A DNA stretch of 62,000 bases from Tubiluchus corallicola (GCA_030141605.1 JAQGDQ010000146.1:69933-131932); one strand, 5' to 3'. Numbered from the stretch's first letter, positions 1-11,650 are shown. The notes: generated from the letters alone by a model not told the origin. Numbers and translations are program-made.

Positions 1-23
1 GTCTCTCTCTCTCTCTCTCTCTT

Positions 24-89
<66 letters not shown>

Positions 90-120
90 TTCCCTGTCTC
101 TCTCTCTTTCTCTCACTCCT

Positions 121-200
<80 letters not shown>
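1..200. repeat. (CT)n microsatellite
   Basis: Almost pure CT dinucleotide array with a short GT run near 77-89. It ends at a TGAGCTAACG sequence that also borders the CT array at 2062-2121, so the two arrays belong to duplicated segments. Confidence 0.95.
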
Positions 201-204
<4 letters not shown>

Positions 205-690
205 CTAACGACCTCTTCGTGTCTATTGTCATTTTAGCTGCTGCTCATAACACGTCGGTTTCTTTAGCATCGTCGTTAATTTATCATGCAAAATGTGATA
301 ATTTTTAATTACCTGGTACATGCGCATTAACTAATTAATTATATTAGTAACAATTCTGAGAGGGTGGCTGACCTCGATAACTTATAGTTCTTTCGCCACC
401 CTTTCACCACTAATCAATGATTACTTTTGCACTTTGTAATATTATTGTATGTTGTACAGATTTATAATTCTCTTAGTTATGTATTTTGCTATTTTAAAAA
501 TGGTGATAAACTAATAAACTTACTTACTTACTCACTCACTCACTCGCTCGCTCACTTACTTACATTATTGTTCTCTGTGCGACTGTTGAGTCAAAACAAA
601 ACTACAGGAACGTTGTCTTATGTGATAGTTTGACTAAAATAAACCAAACAAACACCAAGCTCTTGGGTGGGACATGTTAAATGTTAAAGA
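201..690 (-). pseudogene. Damaged copy of the terminal exon seen at 2733-2992
   Basis: Bases 231-278 and 565-690 match 2927-3095 almost base for base, including an acceptor-like CAACAG on the minus strand. This copy lacks the reading frame found at 2733-2926 and is split by a 286-bp insertion (279-564). It is therefore a broken, partly deleted duplicate. The parent protein is not recognised. Confidence 0.6.
279..564 (+). mobile_element. Short retroelement insertion with CTTA-type tail
   Basis: The paralogous segment at 2961-2980 is an empty site: it reads straight through where this copy carries 286 extra bases. TTA occurs at both edges (276-278 and 565-567). The insert ends in AATAAA-like sequence followed by CTTA/CTCA repeats, which fits a SINE or 5'-truncated LINE with a microsatellite tail in plus orientation. 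No RT coding remains. Confidence 0.6.
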
Positions 691-1044
691 TCAAAGATCA
701 ATGTATATATAATTTTGCGTACGTTATGCACATTTACAGGTATCATAAAATACACGCAATTATAAAATGTATAAACAGTCAAAGACTGTTGTAGGTAATA
801 GCGTTAAACTAAAAAATTTTTAAAAAAATCATTTTTTTCAATAAGTAAATAAAAGAGGTAAAATTTACATATTTACATAGCGTAAAATTAAAATTGAATT
901 ACAAAATATGACTTCATAACCACATCGACAATGCATGCGCACAAAACATTTAAAAATGACGTTAACATATGTATTTTTACATTGAGCGTTTTTCATTTCG
1001 ATTATTTTATGGAACTTTCATTATACTGCTGGTAATATATAGAC
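691..1044. other. AT-rich spacer
   Basis: No gene is visible. The sequence is A/T-rich with short A and T runs and may include the 3' untranslated part of the antisense LINE that follows. Confidence 0.4.
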
Positions 1045-1985
1045 ATAATCATAGCTATTTTATTATTTTTGTAAGGTGACCTCTCATAATTTTTGAGTAG
1101 TGTGTTCTTTAATTTCTTTTTGAGATCTCTTAAACTCGTTGAAGATTTTATTTCTTCAGGTGCTGAATTCCAGACATTAATTGTTGCTTTTCATATTCGG
1201 TTATGACCTTGTTTTGTGTTTGTCTGAATTTGCTTTATGTTAAGAGTTCTCTTTTTTACGCATTCAGCTTCTATAAAATGTATATAATCATTTTCAAATG
1301 ATTTGCTTATATTTGTAGATGAACGTAAAGGTATGGCATTGTGTGGTAGAAACGTTTAGCTTTTCCTGTTTGCCGTTGCTGAATTTGGTAAACAAGTATA
1401 TATTTTAAAGCATTATTTTGCATGAGGTCCAGTTTGTTTAAAAATTTCTTGGTAGATTGATTAGTAGGTGACAACCGTAAGTTAAACGAGGAAGGACCAT
1501 GGTTTTGTAGATTAATAATATTTTTTATACTCAGTTGGCCTTATTGTTGTTTGAGAAACGAAATACCTTGTCCCATTTTTTGTACAGTGCTATTAACTTG
1601 GTTGGCCCATTTTAATTTATTATTCATTTGGCTTCTTTAGATTTACAAAATGTTTGATTAAGCACGTTAGGTGTTAAGCTATCCCTTTTGTATGCTTCAT
1701 TTTGGGCTTTGCATTAGAAAAACTGTTTTTCGGGGATCATTTGTATGAAACGGAAGTGCAGAATGCATTTCATTTCTTCTGTGTTTTGTTTTAGTGTGTG
1801 TACAGGATGTGGGTCTGTGTTATTTGCAGATAGATTGGTATCATCTGTGCATTGCGTCATGCTGCAGTTTTTTTAGAATGTTTGAATATTGCTTACATAA
1901 ATAATAAATAACAGCGGACCGAGAACTGTGCCTTGTGGCACCGCATTTTTTATTGTTCCCCATTGTGAATATATGTTGTTTTGAA
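1045..1985 (-). mobile_element. LINE reverse-transcriptase remnant
   Basis: On the minus strand the conceptual product runs from an RT block (AVPQGTVLGPLLFIIYVSNI, near 1950-1890), through the catalytic-type DDTNL (near 1835), to the connection region (LDLMQNNALKYIL) and a typical ORF2 end (INVWNSAPEEIKSSTSL, near 1160). Several stops and frameshifts break it. This is the 3' half of a dead non-LTR retrotransposon. The clade (CR1/L2/Jockey-like) cannot be fixed by eye. Confidence 0.8.
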
Positions 1986-2059
1986 GCTATGGAAACGCCA
2001 CATAGGTGTTCCAAATATGTGCAGTATACAATGTAAATTATATTTTTATCGAATTCCAG

Positions 2060-2061
<2 letters not shown>

Positions 2062-2121
<60 letters not shown>
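2062..2121. repeat. (CT)n microsatellite
   Basis: Pure CT array followed by TGAGCTAACGACCTCTTCGT, the same border as the array at 1-200. Confidence 0.95.
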
Positions 2122-2124
<3 letters not shown>

Positions 2125-2239
2125 CTAACGACCTCTTCGTGTCTGTTATCATCTGGTTTGTGTTCAGATTTTTTATTTGTGCCAAACAGTGTACATTCCT
2201 CTGTGGCAGAGAAAACGTTTGTCTTTTGTATGTTCGTAT

Positions 2240-2440
2240 GCATGCTTGCTTGTTTGTTTGCTTGCTTGCTTGTTTCTTTCTTTGTTTACTTGTTTGTTTG
2301 TTTGTTTTTTGTATGTATGTTTGTTGTTTTCGTATGTTTGTTTGTTTGTTCACTCCTGCGTTCGTTTGTTCATTTGTTTATTCATTCGTTTATTTATTTT
2401 TTGTTTTTTCTTTCCATTCATTTGTTTATTCATTAGCAAT
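2240..2440. repeat. Degenerate TTTG/CTTG/TTCA repeat
   Basis: Irregular tetranucleotide array (TTTG, CTTG, TTCA). The cysteine- and phenylalanine-rich frames across it are by-products of the repeat. Confidence 0.8.
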
Positions 2441-2732
2441 ACAAACATCTTTCGACTAGCCAGGGTCAACTGGACGAGTGGCCTTGTTAAAAAGATCGAC
2501 CAAGCACTTGGTAACTGACTAATTCACGAACTTTTGGAATACCTAACAATAGACAAACCCTCTTTTAAACGAACCTTTCCGTAGAATGCGACATGTGTAG
2601 AAACCAATACAAACATCCGGACTAGCAGACATGTTAAATTCAACCTAGAGAAGACAGCTCTTCCTCATCAGCCTGAACACGATCATCTCATCTTAACTCT
2701 TTATATGATTATAATATTTTAACTAAATTCTT

Positions 2733-2992
2733 CTAATACTGGCTTAATGCATATTTTTGCTCTTCTCTTTTCATTTGGAACTCTGCATGTTCTCTACTAT
2801 GAACTAGCTCAATTATAGTGTCTGCAGCATCCGTGATGGAGGGAGTTTTGGTCGTTGTTGGTTGGGGGAATGATATTTGGTTCTGCAGCTGCATTATTGC
2901 TACTCCTTCTGCTACCAACATAGTGGCTTTTAGCTGCTGCTCATAACACGTCGTTTCTTTTGCATCGTCGTTATTGTTCTCTGTGCGACTGT
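2733..2992 (-). CDS. Candidate terminal exon, protein unknown
   Basis: The minus strand has a pyrimidine-rich acceptor ending CAACAG at about 2993. An open frame then runs to a TAG at 2733. It encodes about 85 residues, polar and probably helical (for example HAEFQMKREEQKYALSQY at the C-terminus). No upstream exon was found and the family is not recognised. Part of this exon is duplicated at 231-600 in damaged form, so this copy may itself be a gene fragment carried by a segmental duplication. Confidence 0.35.
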
Positions 2993-3268
2993 TGAGTCAA
3001 AACAAAACTACAGGAACGTTGTCTTGTGTGATAGTTTGACTAAAATAAACCAAATAAATACCAAGCTCTTGGGTGACCCTGGGACATGTTAAAGATCAAA
3101 CGTAAAATGGTTTCAAAAAAGTTGTAATCCAAAACACGTAAAGCAAAATAAGACACAATTAAAGCACCGTGCTGTAATAGTGCGTTTGAGGAAATTTTTG
3201 ACTAATGCATGATCCTGAAAAAGCGAACGTAATTACATAAAGTCTTACAACAAGACACACATGCATCC

Positions 3269-3345
3269 GAGTGGGCCCGATTCAAAAAATAAACCCCTAT
3301 GACACTGCACTAGATCGAGACCTTTTATTTGATATATAGATCGCC
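3269..3345 (-). repeat. Inverted short copy of the 50.2-kb GC-rich repeat
   Basis: The reverse complement matches 50250-50328 closely, sharing GCGATCTATATATCAAA, AAGGTCTCGATCTAGTG and GAATCGGGCCCAC in order. It marks a dispersed repeat family with at least two members in the window. Confidence 0.75.
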
Positions 3346-3475
3346 GCGTACAATAGAGTAAGAGTTAGAGAATGAATGAAGCTGTGGACAAAGGATCGTG
3401 TTGCCGAGTCGTGGAGTATCTGTTTGGAGACTGGCGATGGTGGGCAGGACAGATAGACAGGCAGGCAGGCAGAGG

Positions 3476-3521
3476 AGGAGGAGGAGAGAGAGAGGGGGGA
3501 GAAAGAGAGAGAGAAGGAGAT

Positions 3522-3560
<39 letters not shown>

Positions 3561-3623
3561 AAGAGGGAGAGGGAGAGAGAGAGAGAGAGGGGAGATAGAG
3601 AAAGAGAGAGAAAGAGAGAGAGG

Positions 3624-3682
<59 letters not shown>
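3476..3682. repeat. (GA)n microsatellite
   Basis: GA array with scattered GGGA and AAGA interruptions. Its two-residue frames (Arg-Glu and Leu-Ser) are not genes. Confidence 0.95.
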
Positions 3683-3685
<3 letters not shown>

Positions 3686-3883
3686 CGCCTATTTTATAAT
3701 TCTCAACATTTGCGACGTACAATTACTAAACCGCAGCGTTTTTCTCTTACACAGTAAATTGAATGATACTGAGATACACTTGTGCCTGCAGCAGTTTCTG
3801 TAATTTTCTCCACCTTTTATCTGTTTGTTATAAGCCTGTAAGTGGTTTCTCAACTGAAACACGTAAGCAGCTACTCGAATGAG

Positions 3884-3976
3884 ATGAAAACGCTTGCTAT
3901 CGTATTGTTCACAACGCTTGGGGTGACAGTTACTCTAGTGCTGCCTAACCCAAGTCAAAATCTGCGAAAATTTCAG
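3884..3976 (+). CDS. Possible first coding exon of a small secreted protein
   Basis: ATG at 3884 opens MKTLAIVLFTTLGVTVTLVL, a good signal peptide: one Lys, then a hydrophobic core. It is followed by the polar stretch PNPSQNLRKFQ and a CAG/GTGTTT junction that could be a splice donor. No second exon was found before the GPCR genes, and read-through meets a stop at 4046. The call rests only on the signal-peptide pattern. Confidence 0.3.
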
Positions 3977-4049
3977 GTGTTTGATTACAAATTACTTACA
4001 TGGATAAATATGCTTGTATCCGTCCGCCTCAGGGCATCCATTTATTAAG

Positions 4050-5284
4050 CTCAAAGAAGTGAACATCCTCAAAGAAGTGAACATTAACAATAGTCGGGTA
4101 AAGAAACGAGCAAATGAACAGATAAAAGAAAATGCGAACGAATTAACGAACGAACAAACAGAACTGCAAAATAAACTTCTCAGATAAAACAGATTGAAAG
4201 ATATAATATGCATACTTGGTCTTTTAATTCTAAGCCTACACTACTCTATACGCACGTGGCGCCAACTGTTAACAAAAATGCAAACATTTACACATTGAAA
4301 TTTTACATGCTATATATTTTTTATTTATTAGTGCCAAAAATACATACAAGACATACATAGAATATCAATTTTGAAATATACAAAAAACAAGACATATATA
4401 TAATTTCAATTATGACATATAATGACACATTATAAAAATTATGAAATAAAGTTTATCTAATCTCAGTAATCTAACCTAATCTGACCAAATCTAATAAAGT
4501 GTCATTAGACTGTCTTTTGCGTTCATTTCATCTGAAGATTTCAGAAGAATAAATAACAAACAAACGTTTGAAAATCAACAAAATTTGTGGGAAGTAAAAG
4601 AGCAAACAGCTTCATTTGCTAAACGTTTTAACGACGATTACTTATCACTTGTCTGGGGAAAATTCTTCCAGATTTAATCGACTAATCTAGATAAAAATCT
4701 GCATATCTGTTTTTTATTGTAAATGATGTAAGACCGAACTAATGTAAGACCAAACTAGAAAGGCATAATAATTTTGATAACAGTTTATTGAACATTAATA
4801 CAAGAGTACGTAATGAATGTATGTGATTAATAATATACAGCACTGGTGGTTTTTTCTCATAAGTGAATTACGCTATGCAATTTTTATAACATGCTGATAG
4901 AATCTGCTGTGTTGACTCTACCAGCTACTTGCTACTGCTACTCAGAATCACAATAAAATTATACAACAAATAGCAGATAATAAAGGGCAACTTGTTTCAA
5001 TACTTTACCAATACATTTACAGTGAATGTTCAAGGAAACTGTGCTGATTAAGTTATTACATAATTACAAATTCAAACTTTCTTTAGTTCTGGTTTCTTGT
5101 CTTTTGGGTTTTACAGTTGCGCATCACAGTTGCACAGTTTGGTTTTCATAATTCCAAAATCTTTCCTATAGATATCATTCTGATTAGTCGTGCCTGGCCA
5201 GGTGACACTTAGTCAATCATAAGTTACAGAAACACATTGATCGTTCAAGTAAAACTGAGACAACAACGTACTTTGTAATTATTT
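4050..5284. other. AT-rich spacer without recognised genes
   Basis: No supported coding region. The sequence is A/T-rich and unremarkable up to the end of the first GPCR gene. Confidence 0.5.
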
Positions 5285-6181
5285 TTACACGCATCTAAGA
5301 ATCTTCTTGAATGCTGTTCTAAATTTGCTGTTTGTTGCTGCATATATGAAAGGGTTGACTGCACTGTTTGAAAAGCTCATGCATACTGCTATTTTTTCAG
5401 CAATATCTGATATGCACAATGGACAGCTTATGAAGATTGTTGTCATAATTAAGAGTGGACCCCAACAAATGAAAAATGCAACAGTGATTATAGTTAAAGT
5501 TTTTGTTGCTTTCATGTCCATCACTCTTGTTCCAGTTTGTCGGTTTTCAGAACCAATTTGCAAGATTTGCTTTCTTGCTGCCCGCCATATTAATGCATAC
5601 AGTGAGACTATAATTGTTGCTTGTAAACAGGTCAAAATACAGGAAAAAATCGTGGTGCCGTCTACCATTTCTATGCACGCTAAAATAATGCTCGAGAGCC
5701 ATGTAATGGATAATAGCATTATCAATGTTCTCTTTGTAAAACAAATATTGTATTTGTAAGGATGCAAAATGGCTACATATCTCTCAACAGCAATTAAGCA
5801 TAAGTGCAGTAAGCTGCAGTTTAGAGCAACCAAGGCAACAACAACAACTATATAGTCTACAACAACCATTGCAACAAAATTTTCTTCAAGGCTTTTACCT
5901 AGAACGTTAACACGTCTAACATATATTACAGTGACAAATTCAATTGGTATTGATATCAGTCCAAATAGCAGATCTGTTACAGCAAGTGATACGATCAGTG
6001 CATTCGTTCTTGTTTGCAACTGCTCATACTTGTAAATTGCAATTAAGACAAGCAAGTTTCCAACAACTGTAATGATGATCAACCATGCTAAGAATGCTGC
6101 AACAGTTAGTATAAACCAATCTTCCTCGTAATTCACTTCGTCAGTTGTGTTTCCTATCAGAGTATCATTTTCGGATGGCAT
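5285..6181 (-). CDS. Class A (rhodopsin-like) G-protein-coupled receptor, 298 aa
   Basis: Intronless plasma-membrane receptor of unknown ligand. Seven hydrophobic segments are visible. Family marks: GN at 41-42 in TM1, LAVTD (66-70) in TM2, ERY (133-135, the DRY variant) after TM3, Trp161 in TM4, FFICWGP (236-242, CWxP) in TM6 and NPFIY (276-280, NPxxY) in TM7. The N-terminus has glycosylation sequons at Asn5 and Asn11. Both the third cytoplasmic loop and the tail are short, as in small amine-, adenosine- or orphan-type receptors. The start is the first ATG and leaves a normal extracellular N-terminus. It shares LQTR/KxNALIVSLAxTDLL and other blocks with the next gene, so the two are tandem duplicates. 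Confidence 0.9.
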   Translation of the reverse strand: MPSENDTLIGNTTDEVNYEEDWFILTVAAFLAWLIIITVVGNLLVLIAIYKYEQLQTRTNALIVSLAVTDLLFGLISIPIEFVTVIYVRRVNVLGKSLEENFVAMVVVDYIVVVVALVALNCSLLHLCLIAVERYVAILHPYKYNICFTKRTLIMLLSITWLSSIILACIEMVDGTTIFSCILTCLQATIIVSLYALIWRAARKQILQIGSENRQTGTRVMDMKATKTLTIITVAFFICWGPLLIMTTIFISCPLCISDIAEKIAVCMSFSNSAVNPFIYAATNSKFRTAFKKILRCV

Positions 6182-6189
6182 TGTCAGGT

Positions 6190-7816
6190 GCTGTCATTAA
6201 ACAGTAACACTAACCTTTACTTTTTTAACTTTTTTTAATTTTTATGTTGAGAAATGCAAATATTTGATGCAACGCATCAGAAAGTCTGCACATCTGGTCT
6301 ACAGTATCACACCTCTGTTTGCTGCCACATAAGTATGCATTTCATATTATACCCATTCCTAGCAGCTGTTTTTGTGAATAGTTGTCATTAGCAATTATTT
6401 CTATTATAAAGCTGTTCATAATTGGTAACAGCAATTTGCCATATTTGCCAACATGGTGTTGGGAAATAGGAGTCAACATGATAGTCACTGTGGATCATTA
6501 TAGTCTCATAGTCACTATGAACAATAAGATTTTTTTTGGATAGTGCAATGTATGTAGCTCTTTATCCATTGTTTGTCTTCTAGCTCACATACGAAGTATA
6601 ATGGCAATTGTGGAACGAATTCAACAGATCAAGAGGCAAAAAATAATTGTCATTATAATGCATATTAGGTTTATCAAAGTGCCACTTATATTTGAAATAG
6701 GAACAGAAAGCTGCTATAGTAAGCGTTGAGATATCCTCATTCCACAGCTCTTGATCAACTACAATTTGCACAAGAAAAGACTGGATTCTGCAATTGGTTT
6801 TCTTTAGTCATCGATAAGCACGTGCAATAAAGTTTGCTAGATTAACGGTTTAAACCAGAACTACAGGACAGTTGTTCCTGCAAACTGTTAGAAACGTAAA
6901 CTAGTAGGTTACGCCATTTTGCAAACCTGCTTCAGCCAGCAGTACTCACTTTAGCGCAAGTCACTGGCTGTTCGTCAACAAAGCAAGTGTTATATAGCCC
7001 GTATTTTTGAAAAAGAATGAACTCATTTGCTGTGAGCTGATAACGCATGGCCCTTGGGGAGGAAAGCATTGTGCGATGAATATTGAACGGTTGGGAAAAA
7101 TTTCAATTAGCTCTGCTTCTTCTGGAGCCTGTAGGAGATCACGTTGCAATCACGTGACCTCAGTATTAGAACAATTTCTGTCAAGACGTCCGTTGTTTTC
7201 AGCAGCAAATAGAATGATGAACGTCGCTGCAGACCTCAGGAAGTTGTACTGTCGATTTTCTGAAACTGTATAAACAGCTCAGCTAAACTCTGTATTGAAA
7301 TGATTTGAGACAGTATGGCGTCTCAAGATTTTTCAAACCAGTATAGCTAGAAATCGTAGCAACCACGGTTTTTTGGAAATAATTAGTTTATGATTCATTT
7401 AAAGGCCTATATAACCCCAACAGACATACAATTTTTTAATGCATTATTAAGATTGCACAAAGAACTCATAGTTATTATTAAACAAAAGACAATTATACAT
7501 TAAATAACTTGCCTTTTTCTGGCGAACATCGAATGCGTTCTTGGCCAAGTTTCAAGTCTCTGGCACGAGTGAGCGAGAATGACATACGAGGTACAGAAAG
7601 CGTCTTTGGTTTACTGCTATTTGTTTACTGATCTTTGGTGACCACATGACTGTACTCATTAAGTTATTCGTCTCCCGCAGAAATGGGCTATTTGCAGAGC
7701 TGCACAAAACATATTGCTTATTATTCGAGTTGGCGAGATAGTAGACATCTTGGATTATATTGAACTCGAGTGAAAGTTTTTTCAAGACCAAGTGGATTGT
7801 GGACATCGATGGTTGT
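6190..7816. other. Intergenic spacer between the GPCR paralogs
   Basis: Upstream region of the first receptor and downstream region of the second. Only short ORFs without domain content were seen. No promoter element could be assigned. Confidence 0.5.
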
Positions 7817-8686
7817 TTAATTGTCTCCGCCTCTGGTTATTTTCCTAAATGCTGTTTTAAATCTCTTATTTGATGCCGCATATATGATGGAGTTGATTCC
7901 GCTGTTGCAATATCCAAATAGCATTATATATCGCATTGCAGTTCTTGAAATGCAGAAGTTGCATCTGGGGTTGATTATGGAAAACACTGTAAACGGTGCA
8001 AAGCAAACAACAAATGCAACAGTCACGATGATGAACATTTTCGTCGCTTTCATTTCTGTCACTCTAATGCCCATCTGTTGGTCTTGCTGGTGAATTTGTA
8101 AAACCTGTCTTCTTGCAATCCTCCAGATGAGTGAATACACAAGAATCATGAGCAGCATTGGCAAGCATTTCGTTACAACAGCTGAAACGAGTCGTAGCCG
8201 ATAAATGTCCAGACTTGCTAGGAGGAATGAAGTTACCCACGTTGAACATAATACAACAGCCAATGTTGTCTTTGTGAAGTAAATGCTGTATTTAAAAGGA
8301 TGCATAACAGCAAAATACCTTTCTGCAGTTATGACACATAAATGTACTATGCCGGAGTCTATAGTCACGATGGCAGTGACTTTTCTGACAGTATAATACA
8401 CTGGAGGAAGTTGTGTTGTGTATAAGATGGTGGGGATTTTTGAAGGCAATGTTACCAGTCCAATTAACAGGTCAGTGGTAGCTAAGGACACAATGAGTGC
8501 ATTAACTTTTGTCTGCAGTTGTTCATGCTTGTAAACTGCGATCAAAACTAATGAATTACCAATGATTATAATTATTATTAATAGTAGATGTAAGATTACT
8601 AGGATCATTATGCTGGGCAATGTGTTGTTATTCCATAACTCACTGGTAAAATTGTGCGTTGTATTATTATCATCAGCGTCAGGCAT
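7817..8686 (-). CDS. Class A G-protein-coupled receptor, 289 aa, tandem paralog
   Basis: Intronless, same strand as the gene at 5285-6181 and clearly related to it. Marks: GN at 43-44 (TM1), LATTD (69-73; Asp72) in TM2, ERY (122-124), Trp150 (TM4) and CFAP (228-231) in TM6 in place of CWxP. In TM7 the usual NPxxY has become NSIIY (265-269), so the conserved Pro is lost. The N-terminus is rich in Asn with sequons at Asn8, Asn12 and Asn21. The reading frame is undamaged, so the gene looks functional, but its activation switch differs from its neighbour's. Ligand unknown. Confidence 0.88.
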   Translation of the reverse strand: MPDADDNNTTHNFTSELWNNNTLPSIMILVILHLLLIIIIIIGNSLVLIAVYKHEQLQTKVNALIVSLATTDLLIGLVTLPSKIPTILYTTQLPPVYYTVRKVTAIVTIDSGIVHLCVITAERYFAVMHPFKYSIYFTKTTLAVVLCSTWVTSFLLASLDIYRLRLVSAVVTKCLPMLLMILVYSLIWRIARRQVLQIHQQDQQMGIRVTEMKATKMFIIVTVAFVVCFAPFTVFSIINPRCNFCISRTAMRYIMLFGYCNSGINSIIYAASNKRFKTAFRKITRGGDN

Positions 8687-8755
8687 TAGGAGCTATAGTC
8701 GTGCATTTTAAAGTGCATTTTTGGTGAAGACATTCAATAATTTTTTCTGCAACAA

Positions 8756-9440
8756 ATGTTTCTCATTTGTAAATGTATTTTACACCTTCTCAAGCACAGT
8801 GATCGTACCCAGGGTGCTGAGATCCATTGTGAGTCTTCATCTGTATCCGGGGTTCCACAAGGAAGTGTGTTAGGGCCTTTGTTGTTTTTAATGTACATAG
8901 ACGATATCGACCATAAACTAGTCTCGAAGATATTGATGTTTGTTGATGATGTAAAATTGGCACGATCCGTACTTGATGATCTTTAGAACCAATGACTTCA
9001 GCAAGACCTTGGCACGTTAATGAAGTTTTATGCTCAAGATTCCAAATGTAAATCTCTTCATGTTGACGGAAGCACTTGTTTGGCTTGCTGTACATTTAAC
9101 CTTGATCTTCTGTTGAATGTAGAAACGGAAATTTAGAGTTTTATCCGATAGTACACAGAACTTCTGTAATCACATTGTGAACAAAAACTGAGGCCTGACA
9201 GCCAAAACGTTTATGCCAGCACAAGAGTTATGTTTCTACACTACAAGAAACTGGTATGTCAACATCTGGAATACCTCAAACAAGTATGGAATCCTCAGTT
9301 TATTAAATACACGAATCTACGCGAGACATTACAAGATCGTGCAACAGAACTCAACAGCCTAAACTATGAACAAAAACTAAGAAAGTTGCAACTGTACAGA
9401 TTCTACTCGCGGCATTTGTGTAATACGCTAAAGATATGAA
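8756..9440 (+). mobile_element. LINE reverse-transcriptase remnant
   Basis: The plus-strand frame contains SGVPQGSVLGPLLFLMYIDD (near 8844-8905) followed by MFVDDVKLA (near 8937), the catalytic RT boxes of a non-LTR retrotransposon, then a stop. A later piece (9230-9439) matches the connection region, with YLKQVWNPQF and ATELNSLNYEQKLRKLQLYR. Multiple stops show it is dead. It begins within about 100 bp of the GPCR start codon, so it may sit in that gene's promoter. Confidence 0.8.
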
Positions 9441-10105
9441 CCAAAATACTTAATATTCCTTTATTGAACATATGAACAGTTTTTCTAACACTTCAGCTTT
9501 ACGTGTAACAACTATATATGGATCCTGTTCCATGATTGCTCGTTATATGTGCATGCTGTGCTAATAGTAACACTAATCATTATTGTCACCGGGCTTCCTT
9601 CATTTGTTTGATAATGGCATCAGCTACTTGTCATTAATGTTGTAATGCTACACCATTAACAAAGCAATGCATTAATGCTAGGTGTTTTATTTAGACATGT
9701 TGATGTTCTGTTTCCTCCAATATTTATCCAACTTAAATGTACTTACTGTGCATGCATCATCCATTCATTATAATTATTATTTGTTCAGCCTATACACTTT
9801 GTTTTTGTGTATACGTGTCTCAACCAGAACCAATTTGTTTTTTCTTTTTTTACTTTCAGTATGTATTGTAATTTTATTTGTGACAATTTATTACACTGAC
9901 TGATTTTATCACAAATGATTTGACGTAAATAAGTAATCATTCCGTTAATTTTTCTCTGTATGTTGTGGCATTATTAGTAAATCTATTTGTTTAGTTGTAA
10001 CGTTTTGTAAAGTCAAAAGAAAACTGGCTATTACTAGTCATTGCATCTGTGCTGAATTTGGAATTCTATACCTCGGAAGTTCAAAAACAAATCTCTTGTA
10101 GAAAC
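9441..10105. other. AT-rich spacer, probably LINE 3' sequence
   Basis: No gene. It follows the LINE frame directly and may hold its untranslated tail, ending where the truncated Gypsy gag begins. Confidence 0.4.
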
Positions 10106-11038
10106 TCATAGTTGCTCAAGTGGGACCTGCTGGTAAGTTATGGCAGCTTTTCCAGTTAGAACAGGGCCTAAGGACGCTGCCCAGCATTTCTGGGGAATAG
10201 CATTAGCAGTAGCTGACTGTGCAAAACAGTCCAAGAAAATCTCAATATCCTCCGTTGTTTCGTCATACATGCGAAACTTGAGACGTTTTATTACGTTAGC
10301 AGTCGAGATATTGGGCGTATCCAAGCTTGAGTTAATGGCAGAACCATGAGCAGGGTTTGACTGCGCAGTGTGTGCTGCAGAAAATTCCAACTTTTTCATC
10401 TCCAGCTGCATTTCCGCTAATCTACACTCATCTCGCACTTGTTCAGCCCGGAGTTGCTGAAGTAAAAGTAAAACTTGAGCTGGGTTATCTGTTACAGCAG
10501 ACAAAGCTTCCAAAGAGACGTCTGGCATACTATATCCAGAGGGAGGTGCATGGAGGAGAGACTGTCCAGCCATCGTTGCATCGCGAAACAGCAAAGGGGG
10601 CGGAGTATGAGCAGTGGCATCCAAATCAGAACCGTGAGCACTATAGCCTGCAACAGGCGTCCCCATTGTAGGTTTTGTAGTGCCCAAGGGCTTGGGCTTT
10701 ACGCTTAAATCTCTACTCTCTCCCACCTGTGCATATTTCTGTTGAACAGGCATATCAGTTGGTCCACTAGAACCTGGATCCGCCTCGGGGTCACTTTCAG
10801 GGTCTGAAGTTGTGTCCCCCACTTTATCAACTTCCTCAACAGTAGTACGGAGACCTGCGACTTCATAAATTCGTTCCACCAGCTGAGCACTCAGCTGAGT
10901 AACTGAGGACTCAAAATCTAGGCCTAATTTTCTGGCAACTTCAAACAAGTCATCTCTTTTCATTTGTGTCAGCTGAGCTAGAGAAACATGCTCCGCCATT
11001 AATATTATTATTATTGTTCTATGTTTTAATAGTTGCAC
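10106..11038 (-). mobile_element. Ty3/Gypsy-type gag, truncated
   Basis: The 310-residue minus-strand frame starts with a helical segment (near 15-60) and then an acidic, Pro/Ser-rich linker. A coiled-coil-like segment follows at about 185-220 (LLLLQQLRAEQVRDECRLAE), then the start of a retrotransposon capsid domain at about 250-310: a MYDETTEDIEIFLDCF-type motif followed by LTGKAAITYQQVP. It ends abruptly inside the capsid domain, with no nucleocapsid or pol after it. The likely internal ATG is at about 10996 (MAEHVSL). This is a remnant, not a host gene. Confidence 0.75.
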
Positions 11039-11614
11039 TGGAATTGAGCAATAAAAGTATTTATTTATTTACACAGCAGGAGCTGTGATTGCTATATTAC
11101 AGTCACGCCTCCACACAAGAGCGGCAAAGATCAATCGCTCTGACAATCATTCAAGGTCAACTTCTAACCACTCACGCAGTACCAAGTTACCCTGTTTATG
11201 CTATTAAGAATTGACCAACAAGGATAATTTAAACAAAACTAACACTAACAGCGCAGCAATGAAGCCAAATAATGCTGCGATGTTCATTTAGCAGCTTTAA
11301 GAAGCAAGCGTCTCATGCCTCCTCCAAATAAAAGTTTTGTGATAAATTATTCTTGACCTGTTTAACGAAAATAAACGTTTTTCTCGACCGAAAGGAAAGT
11401 TTTCACTACAGCAATTCAAGCAAGTAGAAATACATTGGGAAGGTAAATTGCAGCTTGAGAGTAAAATATTATATTTGCTTTAACTTTAGCTTACTACTGC
11501 AAGCCTACCTAGTATGGCTTCTATACCTTAAAATATCGGAGTAGCGCAGTCAAAACAGACGTTCTGATAACGTTAAAATACTCGCTGAACAGGAAGTGTA
11601 AATGAGGTCAGACA

Positions 11615-11650
11615 CAGCAAAAATTCTGACACCACTGTGATAATCCGTTT
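11615..11650 (-). other. Possible primer-binding site and LTR edge of the Gypsy remnant
   Basis: On the minus strand, TGGTGTCAGAA lies just after ...ATCACA and about 600 bp before the gag start. A TGG-initial site next to a CA-ending repeat is the usual LTR/primer-binding-site layout. No second LTR was found, so this is inference. Confidence 0.35.
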
